DNA of 64,000 bases, from the NCBI GenBank assembly GCA_037576215.1, contig JBANDB010000013.1, forward strand, positions 1,488,001-1,552,000, in the 5' to 3' direction. Position numbers and translations under genes: made by a program. A model generated the notes under the pieces. The model searched no databases. It saw only the letters and a list, made by a program, of their open reading frames with translations, and had not been told where the DNA came from. Of the stretch, positions 55,801 through 64,000 are shown piece after piece (the first letter of the stretch is position 1; every line of letters starts with the position of its first letter). This stretch comes from Armillaria gallica. Its lineage: Eukaryota > Basidiomycota > Agaricomycetes > Agaricales > Physalacriaceae.

Positions 55801-57882
55801 GAAGGAAAATTCCGAGTAGAAGCGGATGCAAGTGAGGGGGCAATAGGTGCGGTATTGACGCAGGAGCAGGATGGAAAATGGCGCCCAGTCGCATTTTTGT
55901 CCAAATCCCTCACCACGACAGAACGAAATTACGAAATTTACGACAAAGAACTGCTCGTGATAATGATCGCACTCGATGAGTGGAGGCACTACCTAATGGG
56001 TGCAGCTCAGGACTTCGAAATATGGACGGACCACCAAAACCTCCAGTATTTCCGAAAACCCCAAAAACTCAACCGACGCCAAGCACGGTGGGTTACTGAG
56101 CTGGCCGAATATCACTTTACACTGCATCACAAATCCGGAACCGCAAACAAGAAAGCCGACCTACTCAGTCGAAGAGCAGATCACAAACAAGGAAAGGAGG
56201 ACAACGATGAGGTTATTGTCCTCAAACCCGAGCACTTCCGGGCACTAGTCATGCCCACTATCGAGGAAACCCATTCCAAGATAAAGCAAGCCATGCTCGA
56301 CCACCACTGATGGGACAAGAACATTGTGACTTCCCTTAACCATGACCAAGGACTGAAAATGGATGACGGGATGATCTATTACGACTCCCGCATTTACGTT
56401 CCTTCCGACCACGCATTATGAGGTGAAATAATCGCACAAGTTCACGACCACATCACGGTGGGACACCCCGGCATAGAAAAGACTAAAGAACTCGTCTTAC
56501 GAGAATATTGGTGGCCCAGGATGAAAAAAGACATAGAAGATTATGTCCGTGGCTGCGAGACGTGCCAACGAACCAAATCAAGCACTCAAGCAAAAGCAGC
56601 GCTGCTCCATCCAAATGCCATTCCATCCTGACCCTGGACTCATATCTCCGTCGATATGGTGACTGGTTTACCCAAGAGCAACGGTTTTGACGCAATCCTA
56701 ATGATCATCGACCGTTTCTCCAAGGAAATCATACCTGTCGCATGTACAACAGAAATGTCATCGGAAGGGTGGGCCAAGATCCTACGAGATGAAGTCTACG
56801 CCAGACATGGAATGCCGCAGGTCGTTATCAGCGACCGAGGCACCGTGTTTGTATCCAAGTTCATGAAAGACCTTTATGACTTGCTTCAGATCAAGGCAAA
56901 CATATCCACCACCTACTACCCACAAACTGATGGGCAGACTGAGCGAGTAAATCAGGAGGTTGAGAAATACCTCTGGATTTTTGTCAATCACCGCCAGAAT
57001 GACTGGGTGGAATGGCTCTCCCTCGCGGCCTTTGCTCACAATAACCGCACCCACTCCGCAACAGGTAAAAGTCCCTTCGAGGTTACCCATGGCTATAACG
57101 TCGAGGTCCTCCCTGGTGCCGTACGACCCTGAGCACCCTTCAGAACACCGGCCTCAAACACATTCATTTCACAGATGCAGAAAATCCATGCTGAAGCAAA
57201 GCAGGCACTCGAGAAAGCCGCTGACCAGATGAAAGCCCAATACAACAAAAAGAAAAGACCTGCAGTTGATTACTCGGTGGGAGACAAAGTTTGGCTTGAT
57301 ACAAGCAATCTGGCGCTCCCACATCCGAAGAAAAAACTCATAGACAAAAAAACAGGCCTCTTCCCTATCATCGCCAAGGTTGGAGCTTCGGCATATAAAT
57401 TAAAACTCCCACCAGGCTGGCGCATCCATCCAGTATTCAACGAATCACTCCTGACACCCTACACACCACCCGCATTCCCTAACCAGGAACAGCCGCCTCC
57501 GCCACCACCCGATCTTATTGATGGGGAGGAGCACTATGAAATCAAGCATGTACTTGACCATAGAGACCGAAAGGTCCGAGGAAAGGCTGGCGAACCATGG
57601 CACTGGGTTACGGACTACTTCGTCAAATGGAAAGGATATGGACCGGAATCCAACAGCTGGGTAAAGGAAGACGACATGGACGCCAATGAACTAGTCGACA
57701 AATACCTCGCAGAAAAAGTGAACCACACCAAACAAGAGACAGGAGATTGGCAGTCCTATATGGACCCATTCACTGGTCAAAAAGTTTGGTACGACCAAGA
57801 ACTCGACTGGGATTGGTTTGGTGGCAACAACGACCCCTCGACAAGCTCGAAATCGCCGTACGAAGCAACAGAAATCCCATAA
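52850..57882 (+). pseudogene. Gypsy-3 pol: protease, RT, RNase H, integrase, chromodomain
   Basis: One frame with six in-frame TGA (53572, 55198, 56308, 56419, 56629, 57130) and no other stop. Protease: ALVDSRCTSSAIN near 54318, where DSG should stand, so Gly to Arg by a CpG change. RT: DYRKLNEMTIKNHYPLPLI, LDV-stop-WGYNN (a conserved Arg lost), VYLDDILI at about 55377. RNase H: VEADASEGAIGAVL, YEIYDKELL, TDHQNLQYF. Integrase: REYWWPRMKKD, CETCQ, WTHISVDMVTGLP, VISDRGTVFVS, DGQTERVNQEV. Chromodomain near 57533-57720: TDYFVKWKGYGPESNSWV. Tail ends at TAA 57880. RT and integrase catalytic residues are intact; stops and protease damage make it non-autonomous. Confidence 0.95.
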
Positions 57883-58245
57883 ACAAACACAGTCGAGCCC
57901 TACAACGGGGGATAGCCAAAGGGCCCTCATTCACGACTTCTAACGACAATATGCTCCATGTCCTCCTTCATGCTTCCTTTCACTCACGACTTCCAAGATG
58001 ACCAATATTCCACTACAAGCACGCAAAATAATCAGATGGGCCTAACCGGCATCCGGAATCTAGTTTACCACTCACGTCACCACCATATGAAAAATCCCTG
58101 TTCCCTCTAGGCGAATTTTATAAGGGCCTTTGGGACAAGCTGCAGCGCATATGGCATTTCTCCGAAACACACAGAGGTCTCTGGGGACGGCATGATGATG
58201 AAGTAGACGGAAGCCGGATTTACTAGCAGTTGGGACACCTGCCTT

Positions 58246-58255
58246 AAGGGGGGGG
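58246..58255 (+). other. Gypsy-3 polypurine tract
   Basis: AAGGGGGGGG, three bases before the 3' LTR. Site of plus-strand priming. Confidence 0.85.
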
Positions 58256-58258
58256 TAA

Positions 58259-58728
58259 TGTTACGATTTATTCGTTTTATCTTATCTTATCTGAGATAAG
58301 ATAAGATGCTTACTCACTCGCTATCTTTAGATCCACGACTCCCGGAGAGTCTTCATAAATCTTCACATCGCTAACACGTCACACTCAGTCAACGTGTGCT
58401 CAATACGTGTTATTCCAAGCGACGTGTACTAAACACGTACTGGATACGTGTTATTCTTGGCTACCGTGTATTTGGCTTATTCACTTTCTAACATGGTAGC
58501 CATATCTTAGTACCATTTACAGACCCTCACTTTAGTATATAAGTAGCTTACTCAAAGCCTGTATTTCCCTAGCTTTGAGCTAAAGTTTATTCATACCGAA
58601 ACACATTCCTTACTGCTAAGAGCTCCTAAAGTGAGTCTTGGGCGTCAATCATCACAAGGGCTAGACGGTGACTGTACGAACACGATACAGCCGATCTATT
58701 CACCTTTGATTGAAGTTCGGGTCTTACA
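58259..58728 (+). repeat. Gypsy-3 3' LTR
   Basis: 470 bp, differs from the 5' LTR at nine positions, each CG in one copy and TG or CA in the other. Same hairpin (58279-58307) and TATA box (58536). Confidence 0.97.
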
Positions 58729-58733
58729 ATACC

Positions 58734-59269
58734 ACTTCTCTTTCTTACACTGAACCAGAAAAGGAACAGAGCTCTCTCTCAGATGTGACCAAGTAAACCT
58801 CTCGAGACAGGTGCAGCATTACTGCTTCCGAATCTCTTTCTTATCTCAAGTAAACCGAAGTTTGTATCTAAAATTTCTCTCTTATTCAATTTCTCTGTGA
58901 GCTCGCTAAACTTGCATTGTAGCCAAGGCTCAAAGTCACTAACTCTTACACGGCGCAACAAGTCCAGATCCAAACTGAAACTTTATTACGTTATGTGGGG
59001 GGTAGGTAGCTTGCTTTTAATACATGAAAATCTACTCTACTTATACTATGGGAGATTGATTGTTATAAATGGATTTTTAGTAATTTACTTCTTTTTCGGC
59101 CGGGTATTCCTCATCCGAGTTGGCCCAGTGCTCTAGGCAGTGCGCCACTTGTTCCTCTTTTTAATATCCTCAAAGAGCTAAGCGATGTCGATGTCGCTTG
59201 CCCTAGCAGCAGAGTAGCTCGTGAGCATGCACTCAATAGCTGCTTAATCCTCAATCACCGATCACACTT
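58734..59269. other. No gene seen
   Basis: Pyrimidine-rich start continuing the target of Gypsy-3, then AT-rich DNA. Confidence 0.5.
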
Positions 59270-59600
59270 TGTATTCAGCTTTCGGGTCTGCTCCGAAGGT
59301 GACAGTATCATGTTCTAGACTGTGGGACATTCCAGCATCATTGTAGTCATGGTCACTGGAGAAATAGTAGTGCTGCCTCCACTGAGGGCTTATGCAGGTT
59401 GTGGGGGCAGGATACACACAATCTGGGGCTCTTGGGACTCCCAGATATGCTGAAAAGACCTAAAAAAAGAATTAGAAGTGAAGAAATAAATAAAACATAC
59501 CCTTTGAACTGAGAAAAAGCACTATTTGCGTGCTTGACAAGTGTCAAGGCGAAGCAAGGTGGTGGGGAAAAGGAGAAAAAGAAGCCGCACAGCCACTCAA
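59270..59600 (-). pseudogene. Relic of the multi-exon gene family seen at 14887-15430
   Basis: Minus strand. An exon-like piece (FALTLVKHANSAFSQFK) is followed by an intron (GTATGT..TTTTCAG, about 59453-59503) and an exon AYLGVPRAP..HYYFSSDHDYNDAG ending at TGA near 59270. Exon order and text parallel 14887-15430. Function unknown. Confidence 0.45.
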
Positions 59601-59826
59601 TCACTGTGCAGATTTACGGTCTGGGGTGATTGAGTGAGCAAAATGCATCCTCAGAATACATCCTGTGCTCGAACCACCTACTCTGAGGCCTCGGAAATAG
59701 ACAGGATATAGTATTGAAGCTACTTAAAATGTATCTATGTTGTTTTTAGTATTTTGAATGTCCATAATTCATTGTTATTTGCCATTTGGTCTTCACAACT
59801 TCGAATTTTCTACATTTTGAACCATA

Positions 59827-60091
59827 CTGTCCTTTCCTGTATGGAAGCAATGGCGGAGGACCCCATACACTTACAAATACTTCCAGCATATGCAATGAGG
59901 GTGCTTTAGGCCTTATGTTGCCTAAATCCGGCAACATTTTGCTCCGCAGAGAGCAAAATTTGCTACTTTTGGGCCTTATTTGATTCCTTCGTAAGCAACA
60001 ACCCCCTCCTTATGCCTTACAAAGATTCAAAATAGGCAACACAACAGACCCCCCCTTATGCCTTACATTGCTTCCATACAGGAAAGGACAG
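59827..60091. mobile_element. 265-bp MITE with TA duplication
   Basis: Inverted ends CTGTCCTTTCCTGTATGGAA (59827) and its exact complement ending at 60091, about 26 bp paired (to GCAATG), flanked by TA at both sides. It also holds an internal hairpin (TTTTGCTC..GAGCAAAA). No coding capacity. Confidence 0.75.
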
Positions 60092-60884
60092 TATCTCAGT
60101 TCTGTGGTCCTATGGAGCATCTCAATGAATGCAATTCTTTTTGCTAATATTACTATTTACATTGTACTACCCATGTAAGGTGTCTGATCCACCCTGATCT
60201 GCTACCACGCCCTTTGTTATCCACTTTTCATGTTAAGTCAAAGTCAGTTTGAAGTAAAAGTTTCATATGTGCATTATGCATATTGGGGCTCTCGCAAGGT
60301 ATTTCTTTCAGAGCAGGAATGAATATTGGTACAGAATTATATTAAATGATGTAAGGCACTGTAAATAGGACAAGATATTGAGATTTGGGTACACAATGTA
60401 CTATATACCCTTTAAAACATCGGATTTATGACATTCTAAACATATTTTTTGTGATTATTTGTTATTTGAATATCTTTGGAAGCCAAAATACCTCATATAC
60501 AAGTATATACACTAATACTCTGACTATGTATAATGTTAATGGAGCATAGAAAGGATCTGGGATGCTCAAATGACAAAAGTATAGCATCCTGCCGGCTATT
60601 TGGGGTGTCTTTGGCAAACTCCAGAAACTGCGAAAATGCCCTGTTTCTTAACTGTTGCTTGTGTTTAAAGAAATTAGAAGGTTGTAATAGTTATAATAGT
60701 GATATAATATAATAATGTATATAAATTTCAAGAGTATTCTGTTGCTGTACGACATTCGTGCAAAAAATTTGAGCCCGCTTTTAAAAATTGAGGACCTACC
60801 ACATTGGGAATGATATATTCTCACAAATACATCCTGTCTTGGACTGGGGCATCCAGCCAATATAGGCAGTGAATTGCCATGGTT
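60092..60884. other. No gene seen; AT-rich
   Basis: AT-rich non-coding DNA with short TA-rich tracts (about 60680-60720). Confidence 0.5.
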
Positions 60885-61148
60885 AGTGTGGGATCTAAAA
60901 ATATATTATTTTCCCTACCCCCCCAATTTTTTGCAGACCCAAACGATGAGTGGGAGAGCCCAATAGGTGGGCCCAACAGCCCCAGAGCCCATTTGGTTGA
61001 AATGGGATGTGGCAGTGCCCCAGGACGATTACAAAGCATCTATTCTAGTAATATTGGTGAAAATGCACCTGTGTGGATTTAGCCTGGCTGTAGCTAGACA
61101 CTCTGAGAATTCAATGGGTTTGCCTGGCTAGCTCCTGTATTCAAAGCT
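60885..61148 (-). repeat. Dispersed repeat R1, copy 2
   Basis: Reverse-orientation match to 48738-48980, including the TAAAAATATATT end, TGCAAAAAATT, GGGGCACTGCCACA and GGAGCTAGCCAG. Confidence 0.6.
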
Positions 61149-61218
61149 TAAAATCTACAGCCAGGGCTCCTCAAGCTCACCACTCCAACAAATCTCATGG
61201 TGATGATTCTGTCTTCTA

Positions 61219-61685
61219 GATTGGCAATCATGTAATGCTCTCAACATTTTGTCATCAACGCGAGTATACTACAGGACATAAAGGCCGAGTTGCTAAGTTT
61301 ATGCCATGCTTCAATGGCCCTTACACTGTCATTGATGCTCATCCACAGTTTTCTACTTATACCCTAGATCTGCCCTCTTCAAAAGCCTTCCCCACCTTTC
61401 ACACATCCTTGCTGTGCAAGATAATGCCTAATGACCCAGACCTTTTCCCCTCCCATAAGTTCAACCAACCCGGACCTATCCTAACTTCCAACAGCCTCGA
61501 GGAATATTTTGTTGAATAAATCATTGATGAAAAACGCCATGGTCATGGTAAACGATACCTCATACATTGGAAAGACTACAACAGCAGCCATGACCAGTGG
61601 TTGTCTGGATATGAACTCAAGGACGACGCTGCACTCGACGAGTGGGAATCTTGCTCTGATGAAGATGTTGATGAGGAGGTCTAGG
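61219..61685 (+). pseudogene. Gypsy-5 integrase C-terminus and chromodomain
   Basis: 3' end of a different chromovirus pol: GRVAKFMPCFNGPYTVIDAH, YTLDLPSS, FHTSLL, then a chromodomain (RYLIHWKDYNSSHDQW, YELKDDAALDEW). One TAA (61516) interrupts the frame at the chromodomain start; the frame ends at TAG 61682. All upstream pol is missing. Confidence 0.85.
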
Positions 61686-61782
61686 GCACGGCTTTTTTCC
61701 CACTGGGTTTTTAATGTCTCTCTGTTGATGCTGTTCCCCTTTTTTTCTCCTTCTCCTGGCTTTCTTTTAGAGGCGGGGAGAG

Positions 61783-61890
61783 TGTAAGCCTGCTGCTTAC
61801 AATGCACTGATGACATGACTGTTTACTGATCAATCTTATCTATTAGATACTGCAGACACTATATATATTTAGCTACCCCAAAACATTGAC
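61783..61890 (+). repeat. Gypsy-5 LTR start, truncated
   Basis: GGCGGGGAGAG (purine tract) precedes TGTAAGCC at 61783, and a TATATATATTTAG TATA-like run lies at about 61860. Truncated where metacaspase I begins. Confidence 0.5.
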
Positions 61891-61983
61891 AGACCCCACC
61901 TTTTGCTTCCATACCATTCTCTCTCTTTTTCCTCTCTCCCTTTACATCTCTGATGGCGGTTCTCTGGCCCTAATGTGTCATAG

Positions 61984-62830
61984 GACTGGTACAGCATCAA
62001 TGCATCCTTATTTTGGGCTGTTTTCAGAGGCATTGACGCATATGAGTGCCGATGCCTCCACAGTTGCATCTCGGACACATCATCAATGAAGAGTTTCCTG
62101 GTTGATAACCTGGGCATGTCAGAAGAACGTATCCAGTGTCTCCTCAGCTCTGAAGATCTCACTCCAGGCGATCCCTTGATCCCTGCTGGCAACAATATCA
62201 TACAAGTACTCTACAGTCTTGAGCTCATTGACAATCATAAAATTAATCTGGAGGACAACATTCTTTTCTACTTCGCTGGACATGGTGGTAGTTATAACTG
62301 TGTGAAACATTCTCTCAAACCTAAATGTGACACAAATTGCTGTCCCATCAAAGCAGTGTTGTGCAGGTCACACAACAGTTGCCAAAGTCACAACTGTTGC
62401 GAAGTCATCACTGTCATGGTCAGTAAAGAACTGTGACTTTCCCCATGCCATCACAACCTGGCCTGCCCATGGACCGGAAGGTCAGCAAAACCATGACAAA
62501 GCAGTCGGCATCAGAGACTACCAAGTTAGTCAAAAACGATGTCATATGTGGCTTCACAGCCACAGAGTCACAGTCAAGGTCATTTGTGTGACCAGCAACT
62601 GTCACCCCGAAGTTTCGCAACTGGCAACATTGACTTCAGCCCAAGGTCGGGCAACTGTATAGCACTGCATCAAAGCTCTGTGCCCCTCTGATCACAACAC
62701 TTTAGATGCCAAAGGATGTTACATACCTACATCAGCAATCAAGAGCTTGATGCTCTTTTCATGGAAATATCTCGTGCCACATCACAGATTGCTGTCACAC
62801 TTGCAGTTTTCCCTGCCACCTTAGGAAAGA
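61984..62830 (+). pseudogene. Metacaspase fragment I, interrupted by a hAT-type MITE
   Basis: The caspase exon starts after an acceptor (CATAG) with SINASLFWAVFRGIDAYE. The His motif YFAGHGGSYNC is intact (62275-62305). At 62353 the frame is cut by a 314-bp insertion and resumes at 62668 (in the duplicated CATCAAAG). The Cys motif ITDCCHT survives near 62788 but in a shifted frame, and nothing of the C-terminal part follows. Confidence 0.8.
62354..62667. mobile_element. 314-bp hAT-type MITE
   Basis: Flanked by the 8-bp direct repeat CATCAAAG (62346-62353, 62668-62675). Ends CAGTGTTGTGCAG and, on the other strand, CAGTGCTATACAG, fitting the hAT consensus CAGNG. No gene inside. Confidence 0.85.
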
Positions 62831-63593
62831 AAAATTACACCTTCTAATATTGTAAATGTATGCAATGGATATGTAGATCTGTTGAGGATTATGGTTTCAC
62901 AGCCACTGGGCCAATGGTGTAGCCATCTTTTGTTTTACATTATTTTGATTTTCGTATCGATCACAACTGTTTCTTGGCTTCATACCACCATCACCTACAT
63001 ATCTGTCCACAAATATACGTTCGTTCAAGCCATACCTGTCATGTCCTTTGTGCCTGCCGATGTCTATTCCCAACAAGATCAGCTCTGGCTCAATGCGGGA
63101 GGGATGTTTTCTCGGCAGCAGCTATAAACCCAACAATCTACCAGACTATGCACTTACCCTCTCATCCTGTTCATGTATGTATTCCTCCCTGAGATGTGAA
63201 CCAGGGATGGAAATCAAGATAAAGAGCTAAACATGACACCCATTTTCTGAGGAGCTGCAACACAATTAACACCAATCTCTCTGCAACGAAAGCTTTGTTG
63301 ACCCATACCATAATAAGATGGCCCTCTGCAGTGTGAAGTGCCATACATACCACATCTCAAATCACTAATAGTCTCTTGAATAAATTGACAATAGCCAGGC
63401 CACACACTGGTCTTTGGTTTCACACGAAGGAAGCATCATGAACCAAAATGATGCTTCAAAGAGTTAGACATATATTTCATTGATGATGACATAAAGAATA
63501 CACCTTCAGTCTGTTAGTGGGTAGTATCGCCACAGGTTCCTCCTATGATCTGAATCAAAGGATACTCTTAGGACTTGGGGGCACCCAACACAC
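62831..63593. other. No gene seen
   Basis: Non-coding; only short frames. Confidence 0.5.
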
Positions 63594-64000
63594 CTAGTAG
63601 TCCATGATGACATCCTTGTAGACCTCATCACCCTCCCACTGTGAGGACTAGTGAAGGATTAAATAAATACGCATCAAAAGTCAATAATGACGCACCTCAC
63701 TCATAGGCTCATCAACACCTTCATCCTTGACATCCGGTAAGGCCTCTGGAGGAGTATTGTTGCCACCCAGCATAGAGACATCCTATTGCTCCACATATCA
63801 GCCAAACAGAGGTAGAATAGCTATAATGAGAACCATACTTCTCCCTTGAGCTGGTCCTTGTCCATGTCGTACTCAAAGTCAGGATATTCCTTCATGTTGG
63901 TGGGTGACAAGGAATTGAAGGAAATCTGAGACAAAAGAGGAATGGAAGAGGCAAACAAACAAAGGTGACCATGCCCTGAATGAAACACAAGAAGCAAATG
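63594..64000 (-). CDS. 3' end of a multi-exon acidic protein gene
   Basis: Unrecognised gene running off the right edge. Three exons join in phase 0: 63925-63839 (29 codons; MKEYPDFEYDMDKDQLKGE), 63782-63696 (29 codons; MLGGNNTPPEALPDVKDEG) and 63647-63594 (SSQWEGDEVYKDVIMDY, then TAG). The introns are 56 nt (63838-63783, GTATGG..AG) and 48 nt (63695-63648, GTGCGT..TAG). The open phasing argues for a real gene. No domain visible in this acidic tail. Confidence 0.6.

Larger units (their letters stand above)
49904..58728 (+). mobile_element. Complete Ty3/Gypsy chromovirus (Gypsy-3), 8.8 kb
   Basis: Two 470-bp LTRs (49904-50373, 58259-58728) are flanked by the 5-bp direct repeat ATACC (49899-49903 and 58729-58733). 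Order: LTR, self-priming site, ORF1, ORF2, gag, pol (protease, RT, RNase H, integrase, chromodomain), polypurine tract, LTR. The LTRs differ at nine positions, all CpG transitions. The coding region has nine in-frame stops, all TGA, so the element is inactive although structurally complete. Chromodomain elements of this kind (chromoviruses) tend to target heterochromatin, known from the family. Confidence 0.97.

Noticed and set aside
1..57882. Genetic code with TGA read as an amino acid
   Set aside because: TGA would have to mean Arg, at least one TGA falls at a family-conserved Arg, and TGA terminates ORF1 at 51398. CpG decay explains it more simply.

Overview
The window looks like repeat-rich nuclear DNA of a mushroom-forming basidiomycete (Agaricomycete). 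The evidence is short (about 45-60 nt) GT-AG introns, chromodomain Ty3/Gypsy elements, a basidiomycete-type Tc1-like transposase and an expanded family of caspase-fold (metacaspase) genes. No species can be named from sequence alone.

Layout. 1-9060: 3' end of a Gypsy pol gene, then an antisense multi-exon gene that is split by a 2.94-kb near-perfect palindrome (2184-5125), then an LTR-like stretch packed with the hexamer ACTAGT. 9190-14876: remnant of a chromodomain Gypsy element whose 3' LTR is split by a Tc1-like DNA transposon (11686-14656). 14.9-16.8 kb: relics and non-coding DNA. 16.8-40.4 kb: a cluster of metacaspase-like genes and fragments. Two copies have an intact caspase exon (26403-28254 and 35980-about 37400, minus strand); at least six others are broken. 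The cluster is built from related blocks (about 18.4-25.4, 26.4-31.3 and 35.9-40.4 kb), each with a metacaspase and a shared unknown reading frame, and two of them with a second one. One broken metacaspase carries a 3.67-kb transposon with an 8-bp target duplication (19030-22700).

40.4-48.7 kb: a decayed Gypsy element (LTR-like leader, gag, zinc knuckle, protease) containing a second, older long inverted repeat (43.55-46.93 kb). 49904-58728: a complete Gypsy chromovirus with two 470-bp LTRs, a 5-bp target duplication (ATACC), a probable self-priming primer-binding site, upstream ORFs, gag and a chromodomain pol. 58.7-64 kb: a MITE, a dispersed repeat, another Gypsy 3' end, one more metacaspase pseudogene interrupted by a hAT-type MITE, and the 3' end of a multi-exon gene running off the right edge.

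A theme links the elements. All 20 in-frame stops I located in three unrelated mobile elements are TGA, at least one of them where an arginine is expected in the conserved context (CGA to TGA), and all nine differences between the two LTRs of the complete element are CpG transitions. This fits methylation- or RIP-like C-to-T mutation of repeats. The two intact metacaspases sit in CpG-rich DNA; several broken ones are CpG-poor with damaged catalytic motifs. All calls are by eye; no database search was possible.
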